NCBI RefSeq assembly: GCF_905475345.1
Contig: NC_066595.1
Location: forward strand, 4,836,501-4,900,500
Length of the DNA stretch: 64,000 bases
Source: Vespula vulgaris
Taxonomy: Eukaryota > Arthropoda > Insecta > Hymenoptera > Vespidae
Direction of reading: 5' to 3'
The first letter of the stretch is position 1; every line of letters begins with the position of its first letter. The notes under the pieces are model-generated. The model made no database searches, was not told the DNA's origin, and saw nothing but the letters and a program-made list of their open reading frames with translations. Below are positions 13,569 to 26,687 of the stretch, piece after piece. A program made the translations under genes and the position numbers.

Positions 13569-13581
13569 GAGAGAAAGAGAT

Positions 13582-13618
<37 letters not shown>

Positions 13619-13620
13619 AG
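13569..13620. repeat. (GA)n microsatellite
   Basis: Imperfect at the start, then about 15 GA dimers. Confidence 0.9.
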
Positions 13621-13634
13621 AACAAGCCGAGATT

Positions 13635-13800
13635 TAATTATGTCCGAGAGAGTCAGAAAGGGGGAGAGTAATACGACGGACAGCCCGGGGACTTTATTAC
13701 TGTTTACTGTAAAATTATTGCACCGAGCGAGCCGTTTAATCACGCTGGCTCTCGCACGACCAAAAGCGTTCGCTCGTTCGCTCGTGCGAGTTCACATACT
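13635..13800. promoter_or_regulatory. Candidate regulatory block with Hox- and Fork-head-like sites
   Basis: A segment around 13685-13722 combines CTTTATTACTG, TGTTTAC and AAATTATTGCACC, next to CpG-rich GCTCGTTCGCTCGTGCGAG. The motif content suits an enhancer. This is an inference from motifs only. Confidence 0.2.
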
Positions 13801-14479
13801 CAAAATCCCTTTAAAAAAGATCTCACCGTAATTTACAATAAAGTCTTTTGTAAATTCGTCCGATGTTTATCGAGTAAAAAAGAAAAAAATGAACAGGAAA
13901 GAAAGAAAGAAAGAAGAATAAATAGAAAATAGAAAAGATAAAAATGTGTTTAAATAAAATTTTTACGTTATACCTCCTTCGTCGTCGTTGTTGCTCCTCT
14001 GCTTGGATTATTCGCCGTCGTGAAATTTAACAAGATTTCGTAATTACCAAGAAACAAAATCAGAAGTCTCCAACATCCAACGTGCGTCTTCGTCGACAGT
14101 GAAATGTGAACTGACTCCGTCGTAATTGATTTCGTATGTTATGTAAATATACGTAGGTACGACGTTCGTTGTTCGCTTTAATAATCACTGTAACCTTTTT
14201 GTCCTTTATATACAAAGGTATATTATTAGTATCGAATAAGAAGATGATAATCGTTACAAAGAGGTTCACGCTAGTGAAATAGAATGATTAGCGTAACATG
14301 CATTGTAAGATATGTATTTTGTATCACGGTGTCTCACGATAAAAGATAAGATTGGAAAGAAACGTTCTTGTCAGAGACGTTAGAGCATTGAGACGTCAGT
14401 TCGGTAATTCGAGAGAGAAAGAGAAAGAGAGAGAGAAAGAGAGAAAGTGGCACATAGTCGTAAATCGTTCTAAATATAA

Positions 14480-14511
<32 letters not shown>

Positions 14512-15410
14512 ATCAGAAAGAACGAAATATCATCAGTCCGAATTATTTTCCGCGCTATTGCGATTCCTCTTCCGTTGAAAGTAAAGAGGGATCAAGGTCA
14601 AGGGATCTTAATTAATACACTTTTGGCCGAGGATTCGAGAAAACGTGTCAGTTGAATATTTTTTCACGTCGCAACGACGACGGTGTAATTAATCTGATAA
14701 AGCGAACTTACATGGCCAGGGAACGAAGTTAACTTCTTACGTATTACTTTCTCTCTAGCCGTAGGAATGGGTGGAGGAAGGGGAGGGTAAAGGTACGGGC
14801 GCAACAAACATTTACAGAGGTCACAGGCGTGAGATCTATGCAAGATTTTCGAGATATGTCGTATTGTCGTAGGTAAAGTACCGGCCGTAACAGAGATACC
14901 CGAGCGAGTGCCTATCTCTTAACGCGCTTTTTCTCCTTGCTTAGTGCGGCGGGGCCAACGTGCCCGAGCGTTTCTGCCGCATCAATTTTCCCATTCTTCT
15001 TCTTCCCCCTATTGTTTCGCGGAGCGTGCAGTTACATACATACACAGATAGATAGATACATACATGCATAGATACTTACGTATATACACGTACATAGATA
15101 GATCGGGGCGACTCCGATCTGGCTCGTGCTTCTCTCGCTAAACTCGATCCATGCTGATTTCGTTTCAATAAGAAAAGAAAACTCGTACGTTCCGTTTTCG
15201 TTTTAGCAGTAAGAAAAGTTCGATTAAAAAAAGAGAGGTTTCGTTCGTGTCTCGTCTGTACGAGCGAACGATGGTATAAACTTTCTTCGTTTTCTTCCTT
15301 TCTCTTTTTAAATAGCGTCGATTCTTTTTGTCAACGAGAAATTTAAAAGAAAATGAAATAAAAATAGAAAAAGAAGAAAAACATGAAAGAATAATTCGTA
15401 TCCTGCGATG

Positions 15411-15690
15411 ATCCCCGGCTTCGATAAAGGAAGGTCGACGATCGACGGCCGCAACGACGCGCATAGGTATACTTTACATATCGCATAACCCTCTGACGCA
15501 CGCGATGACTCGAGCAAATGAAGCACGGTCATTAAGGAGAAATTGCCCATACAAAGTGGCCCCATAAAGGAGCAGAGCCTCCTATTAAAACCGTCGACGT
15601 AGACGGCTCTTTCGAACTCAACTTGCCGGCTTCCTCGACGGCGCGATACGCGTCGCGCATCGCGAAACACCTGCTTCGAGCTTCGTTCGC
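15411..15690. promoter_or_regulatory. GC-richer complex island; candidate enhancer
   Basis: About 280 bp of non-repetitive, CpG-containing sequence with CCCATAAA (Abd-B/Cad-like), GGTCATTAAGG and several GACG blocks. Both strands are open for more than 100 codons, but neither frame resembles a protein family. Confidence 0.25.
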
Positions 15691-17438
15691 AAAGCTTTAC
15701 CTAACTTGTTCTGGTCTTTGTCGTTACACTTCTATCTCTCTCTCCCTTGCAATTCCTTCAAAGTTCTGTTCTCCACTAGAGTTACATACCTACTGCCGAA
15801 TCGAATCGCGACACGAAATTTCCTTCCTTAGAAAATATTTTGTTCCTTCCAGAGAAAGAGAAACAAAAAAAAAAGAATATAAGGGAAGAAGAAGAAGAAG
15901 AAAAATATTATTATTATTATTATTTATGTACCTCGTAAACGTGTATAAGTACGTACCTACGTACTTACATAATTATTCATCTATGTATGCGAATAATACC
16001 GGTTCCGGTTTCTGCGTAGAGATGTTTATCCATCGTTATTACGTCTGCCAGACACCTGCCAAAACCGATCTGCAATTAATGCCGAATGCTCGAGTAACAT
16101 GCAATCTTTTTCGAACCTACCTACCTACGTATTATCTATCGATACAACGTCAACGTCCAATGGCGTCCACGATGTTTCCTTCCTTTAACTTTCCCTACTG
16201 CCGTTTCTCCTTCTAATCGCGAAAAGATCGCGTTGCAAAGCGTGTCATAATATCGGCCTCTTTTCTGACGCAACTTAACTCGATCGACGTACGAGCAATT
16301 CATCGCTTACCAACGACGTCCAATTACCGATCGAATTTTTCTTCAAAACGAACGTCTTAAAGTCTACCAACGTCGTCCTTGTGATTTTCCAACGCGGAAG
16401 GAGCCTCGATAAGATAAACGATGACTTTCGTGTTAACGTTGACGATATCTAAACGTTCGAAACGAGACTAAATAAACTGTATCAAGAGCGAAATATGTAA
16501 GTGCACCTCGAAAGTGCCGTTCGAAACGCTTTGAAATAATAGAAAATCTAGCAATGGTGAAAGCGTTCGCGAAAGAGCTAAGAGATTTATTATGTGTTTT
16601 ATCATCACACATATACACACACATACACACACATATATATATATATTCTTATATATAAAAGGTACGAAATCGAGGGAACTCGAGATGGTTCGACGCCTAT
16701 CGACGAAATTGCTTTATCACGGGAAATTAACGAGATCTCAGATTTTTAATTAATGCACTTTGCACGGCAAGAGCTGAGAACCGAGCTGCATACATCCTGA
16801 GAACCACGAAATAATGCAACGAAGTATGCGCCGCTCGCTCGTTTCCAACCGCGTGAATCGACGATCATCAAGTTCAGAACATTTGCGCGATTCTTGATTA
16901 GGTATGATGATTATGGGATATACTTTATATACGTAGCTCGTTTAATATTAAACTTTTCCAAACAATAGATAGGTATGAAGAATTTTCGTCGAATATAATC
17001 TGTCAAAATCAATAATAATAATAACAATAATAATGATTATTATTATCATTACTATTATTATTATCATAATGATTAATAAGTCTTTTGAAAATTTGAGAAT
17101 CATATCGTATAATTATTCCCACAAAAATGAATAATTTCAACCAATGTCCCTGAACTTTCGTCACGGATCCTTATTATCGCGTCGGATAGCGTACCGTAAA
17201 CGTCGACGTCTCGTTTGTCCATCGTTCCCCGATCTTCATGCCGTTTTTCGAATTAAAAGCCACTAATTTGGTCGAACAATTAGCACCGAACGATAATGCA
17301 CGTCGGTCATGGTGCACGAAGCCATGTTAAGGACGTTCGTGCGTGTTTCGCTAACGACGTTTCAACTAATTTTCATTGAAACCAAGCGTATCGGAATTTT
17401 TCGCGAGGAAATAACTTTATTACATTAGCCAAAGTCGT

Positions 17439-17477
<39 letters not shown>

Positions 17478-18020
17478 TCTAAAAAAAATGATCTACGTTA
17501 GTGATTCAATTAAAATTCTTTTCATACAATGGGTCTCGAAGATGCATAACTCAACTACTTTTATATTCCATGTATTTATAAAAGGAGTAGAGGGTTAGCG
17601 GGTGTGTGGGAGGCAGACAGAAGAAGGAGTAGGGAGGATATAGAATATCTCATGCTGTAAAAAGAAATCTTGGAAAAATAATGAACATTCGTTCTTCCTC
17701 GCACCATTTTTCGTATCCACTGTTTAACATAATATCAATCTATTTATAGATATCTCTTTTCCTTTCGCAACAATTCGGAAAGAATCAAGGTAACAAACAC
17801 GGCGATGACCTTTCGCTTCTCTACTTGTATTACTTAATAATCATAAGTGTTAGTAACGTTTTAATAATTATTTTTAGCGACGACCTCGCGTGTAGGTACT
17901 CGTCGTTGTGCTCCTTCCGTTTACATTTTAACGGTTCTCCACTTCCCGTCTCGATCGACCGGTCGCCCTGTGGTGTGCTCCATGGAAATCGAGAATTCTA
18001 CTACGTAATGCGACTCGAGC

Positions 18021-18021
18021 T

Positions 18022-18070
<49 letters not shown>
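18021..18070. repeat. (TC)n microsatellite
   Basis: About 24 TC dimers with one TTTC interruption. Confidence 0.95.
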
Positions 18071-18076
<6 letters not shown>

Positions 18077-19140
18077 CTCTATCTCCGTCTCTTTCTCTCC
18101 TTTCTGCTCCTGTTCGTGAGATCTCAAGCAGAAAAAAATGGTCTGCCGGTCCGATAAGATCGTCTGGTTAAAGCCAAACAAACTATTTCATTAAGTGAAA
18201 AAGAAGAAATTTTTCACTGGCGGACCAACGACCGAGCACGTTGTAGGTATCTTACCTATGTAAGTACATTGTACATACATATAAAAGTATCCACTAACAC
18301 AGATATTGAATCGGCGGCCGTTCGAGCGAGCTCTCGGCAACCTCTAGTTACGTTGCCTCTCGCTCATGCGTTTCTACCTTATCTATTCGATCTTTTTTTG
18401 CGCTCGAATATGCTCGCTCATCGTCGGCTAATTATTCGAAAATTATCTACGGACTTGAGAAAAGATATGTATATACATTATGTATGTATGTACATATATA
18501 TATATATATACATATATATATACATGTATATAGTTTTTTTGGAAATCCTCGCTGATGTTTCAAATATTTCACCAACTTCATTTATTACGTTAATTTATCT
18601 ATGAATTTCAAACTCGTCGTGAAATAAATTTCAACACTTTCGCAACATGTCGAATTAATAGAATGAAAACGTATTGACAATTAAATCAAATATTTCATTT
18701 TTAAATGATAATAATACGGTGATACGATGATGATAATAATAATAATAACACTAGACAAATTACAGAATATATTCATTATATTCGACATGTTTAAATAATC
18801 ACGTTCACCTTTGTAAAATCTAGTTCGACACCTGGAAAAATGAATAAGAGAGTTTGCTAGAGGAGAACTGGTCAATCGTCGATAATCGCATTTGACGACT
18901 GTCCCCATGTCCTTTGATAAGTCACCTACACATATACATACATATATATATATATACAGATATACAACATACATATATACTGGTTCGTCGAATAAAAACT
19001 TTCGTACGAAAGGACACGCTAATAGGAACGTGCGCGTGCGCTGTAGTTTCCTATTACCGAACATGGATTATCCTCGGCTTCGTCGGAACAATGCCATTTT
19101 ACATTCGTCCTTTTCCCTGTAGCGAGGAAAACGAGCACAA

Positions 19141-19234
19141 GAGAGAAAGAGAAAAAGGGAAAGAGAGAGAGAGAGAGAGAGAGAATAGAGAAATAGAGAG
19201 AGAGAGAGAGAGAGAGAGAAAGAAAGAGAGAGTG
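19141..19234. repeat. (GA)n microsatellite
   Basis: Several GA runs separated by AAAG and ATAG. Confidence 0.9.
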
Positions 19235-20511
19235 AGAAAAGAGAAGCAGTGTGGCCGTATTCTCAAGCGGGCTATAATGACATTTAAGAAGGACACATTT
19301 TCACGGCTCAACTTGTAAATGGTCGGATTACCGGAACCGGACTACCCATAGTTTTCTACGTGTCTCGGATATTTCGAAGGAATACGAAATCGTCAAAGGC
19401 GACCGCCATCCTCAACTATTCCGTTTATCCTAAGACGATGATTTTAAGACGGTTCAAAGGATTTGAAAAGCGACATGGAAGGATTCTTTTGATAATTCTT
19501 ACGATTATGAAGTGGTAGGGACTAGGTATAGTCGAGACATTGCTCGTTTGTAAACGTTCTCATTCGTTGTTCCTTTCTCAGTAAGAAATCTATGTAAGTA
19601 CTTACCTACCTCTCTACAACTCTAACAATATTAAACTCTTTCTTCTTTTCTTCTTGTTCTTTCTTCTTGTTTCTTCTTTTTCTTACGATAGATGAAAAGA
19701 AAGAAAGAGAAAATAACATCTCAAAGATTTACCAAACAACAATTTATCTTTCTTTGAATCGAATTTCTCTTTTTAATCCGATCTCTTTCGATTTTACAAT
19801 CAGTCTCTTGTCTTTCGATTTTACGAGAAAGAAGAGATAACTTCGTCGCGACAGAGTTTTCACGCGAGTTTCCTTGATTCTTTTTATACCTGCGCCAGGA
19901 AGAAGGAAGTAAAATGGAAAACATAGAAATCTTTATCGAGTCTGACAGTTCATCGGATAACGTTTAAACGTGGCATCCTTCGACGAACGACAATGGCCTT
20001 TTCCCTTTTTGAAAGCCCTCGATATTTTGTACGCACATTAGAGATAGTGTCCGCGTGTGCGTACGTTACCATAGGTAAAATGCCACGCGACCACAGAACA
20101 AAAATCTCTCGGCGACCTAAAAGCCCATAGAGTTCGCACTGGTCCCCGTAGATGTCCGTCGGATAAGACGACAACTTGAATTATATTCACCGGTGAGCAC
20201 GAAGGACACCTATCCGGATGAGTTTCAGCTCGGAGATAAAGTTAATAGCTTTATTAACTGTGGGAAAATGGGACCGTAGTTGACCACCACACAACCACAA
20301 ACTCCATCAGTACGATCGAGTTGTTAGGAATTAAAAAAAAAAAGAAAAAAGGGAAAAGAAAAATGATTTTAGATATACTAAATCCTTTCGAACGCTTATT
20401 CATTAATTCATTATCTTTTTACTTAATTCACTGGTATCTTATAATTTAATCGGTTTGTTTGAAATTTAAAAAAAGATAAATTATATAAAGATAGAAATGG
20501 TATAGATCCGT

Positions 20512-20875
20512 ATAATTTAATATAACACGAGAGAGATTATATTGTATTTATCGGTGAATATAATATTCTACACTCGCTCGAAGTATAAATAAGTATAATC
20601 GATAGTATAATCGATAGTATAAAGTATAAAATAAATTAGAAGAATAAAAGTTATATGTTATATCATTTAATATAACACGAGAGATTATATTCATCATTAA
20701 ATATAATCTGTACATTCATTCGAAATATAAAACAAACCATAAGAATAGAAATCAAATATAATATAATTTAATATGCCATAACACAGAAAGATTATATCTA
20801 TAACACATTTGTAAATATAATTTGTACATTCCTTCGAAATATGAAACAAAATCGCAACAATAAATATTCTACACC
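20512..20875. repeat. Three tandem AT-rich units of ~100-150 bp
   Basis: Units start near 20512, 20662 and 20764. Each has TTTAATAT, (C)ACGAGAGA- or ACAGAAAG-ATTATAT, TAAATATAAT, a (C)TACATTC(A/C)TTCGAAATAT block and AACAAA/AAGAATA. Unit 1 carries an extra internal repeat of AATCGATAGTAT. Confidence 0.75.
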
Positions 20876-21328
20876 TGTAATCAAAGAGAACAACACTTTA
20901 CATGTTAAAAATTATAATATAAAGAGAACATAGAAAAAGAAAGAAATAAAAAAAGAAAAAAATATCATCGATCTATGAACAAGGACCAAAAATTTCTCAA
21001 CTACTTCGTTAACGAACCGGGCTATCCTTTCGCAAACTATGTTCTCACCCTGGCATGAATAAGCCGCACCCTTCTAGTCGATCGAAATCAGTCGGTAAGT
21101 GCGCTTCGTAGCACCGTTCGATGAATCGATACGGCATGAAATCGAAGGGTGATCACAAAGATAACACCAGGATCGATCTTATCACTTTTTTCGCGTAATT
21201 ACGCGTGTTGGGCACACATTGAGAAGGTCTCTCGTCATTCTGGCTGTCCGATACGAGTGGTCTTAACGAAGATGCACTACTAAACTGTACGAAAGGGAAG
21301 GAAGAAAGAAAGAAAGAAAACAAGAAAG

Positions 21329-21331
<3 letters not shown>

Positions 21332-21390
<59 letters not shown>

Positions 21391-21392
21391 CG
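21332..21392. repeat. (GA)n microsatellite
   Basis: About 27 uninterrupted GA dimers. Confidence 0.95.
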
Positions 21393-23023
21393 AGACAACT
21401 AAGAGCTCCCTGCTTACACGCTCGGAAAATCAACGCGAGCATCAAGCAGCAAGAGAGGAGAAGGGATAAGGCACACTGATTGAATTTCCTGTGGCAATAA
21501 TTCTTCCCTTTTACACGGGCCCGCGCACCGTCGGTTCAGCGGTGTAAAAAGGCGGATGCTGTTAGCGGTGCAATTAATATCGCGCGAAATCGTACATCAC
21601 GGAACTAGGCCTTTGAATTCAGAGATTAAGTCAAGCTTTCGAGTTATATTAGTGAGAAACGATTTGCCGATAATTCAATAATTAGATTTATACCTGCAAT
21701 TATTTTGATTTATGATAGCTATTTTATTTCTTTTAAATTCGCTGAAATTTTCGATACAGATAACGTAGTTAATTGCTTTTTCTTTTTTTTCTCTTTTCCT
21801 TTTTTTCTTTCGAGTTGGTAATAATCCGACCAGATTCGAGGAGTTAATTATCATTGATATCATTTGTCGTAAATAAATGATTCGCGCCAATGATTAGATT
21901 TATATCGAATTATTTTGATTTATAATACGACTGTTCTTATTTTAACTTCGTTGAAACTTTGATGAAGATAACAAAGTATATTTCTTCTTCTATTTTAGTT
22001 ATTATAGTTAGTTAATATATTTAATATAGTTTCTTTTTTCGTTTCTATTTTTTTTTTCATCTTTTCTTTCCTTTTTATTTATTTCTTTACTTATCTTGTT
22101 TATCTATTTATTTATTTATTCTGAGTAATTATTTAACTCGATTAGAGAGAAACTAATTCACAATTAATTTCGTTACAGTAGATGAAATAAGCGTCGCAAT
22201 AAGAACGTTACGAACGTCGAAAGAATCTTTTACCGTTTTTTTATATAAAACGAAATTGTCTTTTTCTAAGCACTTAAGTTTTGAAAATTTACGACAGCCG
22301 TATTGTGCCGAGTAATACGAAATCTCGAGTTATTGTTGACCAACTCAAAAGGGAAAGGGAAGGCGTTTCGAATCGGTGCCTTCCAGCAGTAAACCAATAA
22401 AGTGATAAAACCGAGCACTTTGTTCAGCCGTTTATACGAAGCCTTACCCACTTTCTATAGCTTTTTATCTTACGAAAGTATCATCGTTCCGACAAACTGA
22501 CTTCTCCAGGACGACGCGAAAACAAGGACGTGGTATTTACGAGCCGTTATAGAGACGTATCCGTATGTTCTCGCGTTTGAAAACTGAACAATCATCATCA
22601 TTTCTACGATTGGTTGCTACCTATAAGCGATACTTCTAAGAATTATCAACATTTTACGACGTTGTTAGATTGATTTTTCGACAAGGGTATATATATATAT
22701 TTTATTTTGCTTTTTTCAATCGATCGATAATATTATATTTACTTACGTACATATGAGTGTATATGTGCATCGGAGAAAATTTCCCCAGAGTGTTTCTTCT
22801 TGAAATTGAAATCGACATGGAATCTGAAATGAAAATGAAAATTTTTTATGATCTTTTTCCCCTTACACGATACAGACGAGTAGACGATCTAATTGATAAC
22901 AACGTGCGTGTTTGTTGTCTGACAACGAATAATGGAAAAAGGAGAAAAGGAAAAAAGTAATCAAAAAAAGAATAGATCTAACGAAGGACGTTATTTTCAA
23001 ACGTATCTGAGCTTCATGCCGAC

Positions 23024-23125
<102 letters not shown>

Positions 23126-24534
23126 TGAAACGTCAAAGACGCAGCGAGAGACGGAAAGATGAAAAGACGGAAGCTAACGAGCATCCTCGTTCGATCGAAA
23201 GCAATGTTTAAGCGCCTTTAGTTCAAGGGGTTGTCCCCTGTAATCGTGCCGCATTATACTACCAACCAACCCTTCGTGAGTTTACGTCTGGTATCCGCTT
23301 GGATCAGCCCATGGAACCGTACAAACTGGCTTATGTCTGCCTGCCGATCACGAACAAATACGACCGCAAACATTTGCACGGCCTGTTCTAACCGCTTTGT
23401 CCATGACAGAAGGCAACGATAATGTTTGGGGTGGCGATGATCGCGCGTGGGTTTGTGTAACAGATTGAAATAACTTCTTCCGAATTCTCAAGAGGAGAGT
23501 AGTTAGGAAAAAGGAGAAAAAAAAGGAAAAAGAAAGAGTGGAAAATGTGCTAATTTCAAGATGATTAAAATTACGATTACAAATATATGTGCATGTATAC
23601 ATTGATTTTATCGAGAAAGAGAAATGATTCTTAATTAAATTCTAATTATAACTACGTACCTTTTATTTCCGTCGAAACTTTCAATGTTGCGGAGATCTTT
23701 ACGAGAGCTAAGACGAGACGACACTGATTCTCCTTCGTTACGTACAGATCACGTCGCATTAGTTTATAACATTGCGATGACCTCAACATATTATTTACAA
23801 TATTAATGAAAGAGAGAGAGAAAGAGAGAGAAAGAAAGAGAGATGGATAAAAGAAATAAATATATAGTAAACACGGTTGACCTATTCAAGGATATGTTCT
23901 TTGAAAAATGTCGTGTTTGTGTGTATATATATTATGTAAGGAATAAAACCTAGAGAAGTATATTTATTGTTAGAACTATTTTATATGTGTGTGTATTTAT
24001 TGTATGTGTGTATGTGTATGCGAATATATTATATTTAATATAGGATTACAAACAAGCGTTGAAGAAATGAATTCACATTTTTGCATTATCCTATATGAAA
24101 TAGGCCAATGAAATCTAACGACCACGCAAATGATTACGAAATGTCCACGTTTCTGTGCTCGTTAAAATGATTTTAAATGATGCCGTTTTAATAGATACGA
24201 CGACGATAAAGCAGAAATAATCTTAACCGATCTATCGAAACTTTCGTCATCGATTCAACGACGATGATTTTAACTAGACTCACGTTCACTTATAATGTAA
24301 CAAATAATAACCGACACAAGCTTTATTCTCTCCGCCCAACGTAAATCCATCTTCGTAGATCATCGAGAGTTCATCGAACGAGAACGCTACGCCCACGTTA
24401 GCTCATGTCGATAAGCAAAGTAGATATTTTTGTAATTCGAGCGTGTAGTCACGAAACAAGCGCACACACACATAGACATTTTTCTTTGCTTAGCCAATTA
24501 ACGATCCAAAAATGTGAGCGTCCTGGATAATAAT

Positions 24535-24573
<39 letters not shown>

Positions 24574-24590
24574 AGGAAAGAAAGAAAGAG
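24535..24590. repeat. (AAAG)n microsatellite
   Basis: About 13 AAAG units with one AAGG variant. Confidence 0.95.
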
Positions 24591-25634
24591 GAAGGAGAAG
24601 AAAAAAATAAAATAGATCGTATAAAAATCCCATGACATTTTGTGAATTATCGACGGCTAAGACGAACAAATTATATATCATAAATATCAAGCCCTTATGT
24701 ACACTATCGTCTTACGTACATATATAGGGTCCAATCTCTCGTACAAAAAAGCCCCTTCTACCAACATAGATATTTTTTTCGTCTCATTTGAATCAACAAA
24801 AATAAAAATGAACGAGGGGAAGATCTATACTTTTCGTCTTCGCAAACTCTAACGAAACGAGTCGATAAATCGTATCGATCAGGATCCAAAATTAACTAAA
24901 GATCATCGAACGTTATTACTTTCTCTATGCGTTCATCCGTAACATGTGTATCTCGTCGTATTATTCTTTCTCTCTCTTTCTCTCTCATTTTCTCATTCTC
25001 TCTCGTTCTCTCTCGTTCTTTCTCATTTCCACACTTCTTCGTCGAAAAGATGAGAGGGCGACTTGACAAATCCACCGGGCTTTCCGTATTTATAAACACT
25101 CTCACGCTACATGAATTTAAAGCCTCCGCATGACGACGAAGGAACACACGTTGACGAAGAGCGTCTCGTATCTCGTCGCAGCGCCCTTTCTACAGACTCT
25201 CAACAGAGTTTCTCTCTCTCTCTCTCTCTGTCTCTGTCTCTGTTTTTCTTTCTCTCTCCCTTTCATAAATCACTCGGATTTCTCCCGGAGACATTTCGCT
25301 CTCGCAACGAGATCTTTCCTTCTTCTACGACGTAACCTTACCTTTTATACACCGACTCTTTCCGATGATCTTATCCGATAGAACGATGACAATGAATTAC
25401 GTATTAATCTCGTACTTTTTAAAAAACTTACGATGTAACTGTAACCCATCTTACGTGGGTACATCCACAAGAAAGAAAGAAAAAAATTAAAGAAAAAGAA
25501 AATAAAAAGGACATTAATTAAATCTAAAAAAGACAAGGATCTAAAGAAAGTAGTACGTATACCGGACGAAAGTTGATTTAGGCTCGTAGTATTAAAACAA
25601 AGATAAGATGATCTAATAAAAGAGATAGAAAGAT

Positions 25635-25635
<1 letters not shown>

Positions 25636-25671
<36 letters not shown>
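25636..25671. repeat. (GA)n microsatellite
   Basis: About 17 GA dimers. Confidence 0.9.
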
Positions 25672-25674
<3 letters not shown>

Positions 25675-25870
25675 AGGATCGTGACGAAATCACGAGTAGC
25701 GGTGCAAAAATCTTCGTTCCAAGAAATCAACGAGGCGGACGGATATCGTCGAGAAGAGAGCCTCTCAACCGCTCGCTCGGAATAGATCGAGATACGCGAT
25801 GGTATTAGAGCTGGCTTAGGAAGCAAGCTACGAGGAAGAAGGTACCACACGGTTTATACTCCCTCTTCTT

Positions 25871-25906
25871 CCTTCTCCTCATACACCTCCTTCTCCTCAT
25901 ACACCT
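25871..25906. repeat. 18-bp tandem repeat, two perfect copies
   Basis: CCTTCTCCTCATACACCT occurs twice in direct succession inside a pyrimidine-rich stretch. Confidence 0.85.
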
Positions 25907-26330
25907 CCTCCTCCTCTTCCTCCTCCCAACTGGCAGCTTCTTCCAGGTCGCAGGGTGGGTGCATTTGAACGCTCCGATTCCTCTCTCTCTCTCTCTCTCT
26001 TATTCTCTCTCTTATTCTCTCTCGCTCTCATTCTCTCTGTCTCTCTTTCTCTCTTATTCTCTCTCACTCATTCGTACACTCGCTCCGACTCGCTCTTTGC
26101 TTCGCTACATCTCAACCGTTTTTACGACGCTTTGAGTCGCGGGCGTCGCAGCGGAATGCGCTAATGAGGACTTGGCTACCGTCACACTTCCCCCTTCGTC
26201 GACTCGCGCCACCCCGAGAGCGTCGCGTGAACGAGAAGAGCGCGTCGCGACGCTTCCTAGCTTCGCCCTGACTTTGCTAAACTTCTTCGAGATGACTTAC
26301 GTGCTTCTCTCTTCTCCTCCTCCTCTCCTT

Positions 26331-26687
26331 TTCTTATTCTTATTCTTATTCTTATTCTTATTCTTATTCTTATTCTTATTCTTATTCTTATTCTTATTCT
26401 TATTCTTATTCTTATTCTTATTCTTATTCTTATTCTTATTCTTATTCTTATTCTTATTCTTATTCTTATTCTTATTCTTATTCTTATTCTTATTCTTATT
26501 CTTATTCTTATTCTTATTCTTATTCTTATTCTTATTCTTATTCTTATTCTTATTCTTATTCTTATTCTTATTCTTATTCTTATTCTTATTCTTATTCTTA
26601 TTCTTATTCTTATTCTTATTCTTATTCTTATTCTTATTCTTATTCTTATTCTTATTCTTATTCTTATTCTTATTCTTATTCTTATTC
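26331..26687. repeat. (TTATTC)n hexanucleotide tract, about 59.5 perfect copies
   Basis: 357 bp with a strict 6-bp period and no visible interruption. It encodes an open (Leu-Phe)n frame with no other coding support. It is not the insect telomere repeat TTAGG. Confidence 0.97.

Larger units (their letters stand above)
10017..15410. other. Non-coding DNA, dense in simple repeats
   Basis: Main tracts: (TC)n 10310-10352, CA/TA 10509-10565, (TC)n 10993-11105, (GA)n 11204-11279, (AT)n 12279-12323, (GA)n 12441-12504, A25 at 13397-13421, (GA)n 13569-13620 and (TA)n(TG)n 14479-14512. More complex segments lie at 10565-10650, 13620-13800 and 14630-14990. No supportable exon. Confidence 0.6.
15691..20511. 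other. Non-coding DNA
   Basis: Includes a GAA/ATT run near 15890-15925, an imperfect (AAT/ATT) inverted run at 17012-17075, (GA)n at 17442-17472, (TC)n at 18021-18070, AT/CA runs near 18495-18530 and 18935-18980 and (GA)n at 19141-19234. Complex CpG-containing segments lie at 16230-16480, 17160-17400 and 19950-20310. No supportable exon. Confidence 0.6.

Noticed and set aside
15623..16216. 197-codon plus-strand frame, the longest outside HEATR1
   Set aside because: It crosses a GAA/ATT simple repeat, has no domain, no splice context and erratic composition; taken as chance.
18330..18360. GGCAAC / GTTGCC inverted pair as an RFX X-box
   Set aside because: The half-sites are 10 bp apart and in the wrong relative orientation for an X-box.
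26331..26687. Interstitial telomere repeat
   Set aside because: The unit is TTATTC, not TTAGG or a known variant.
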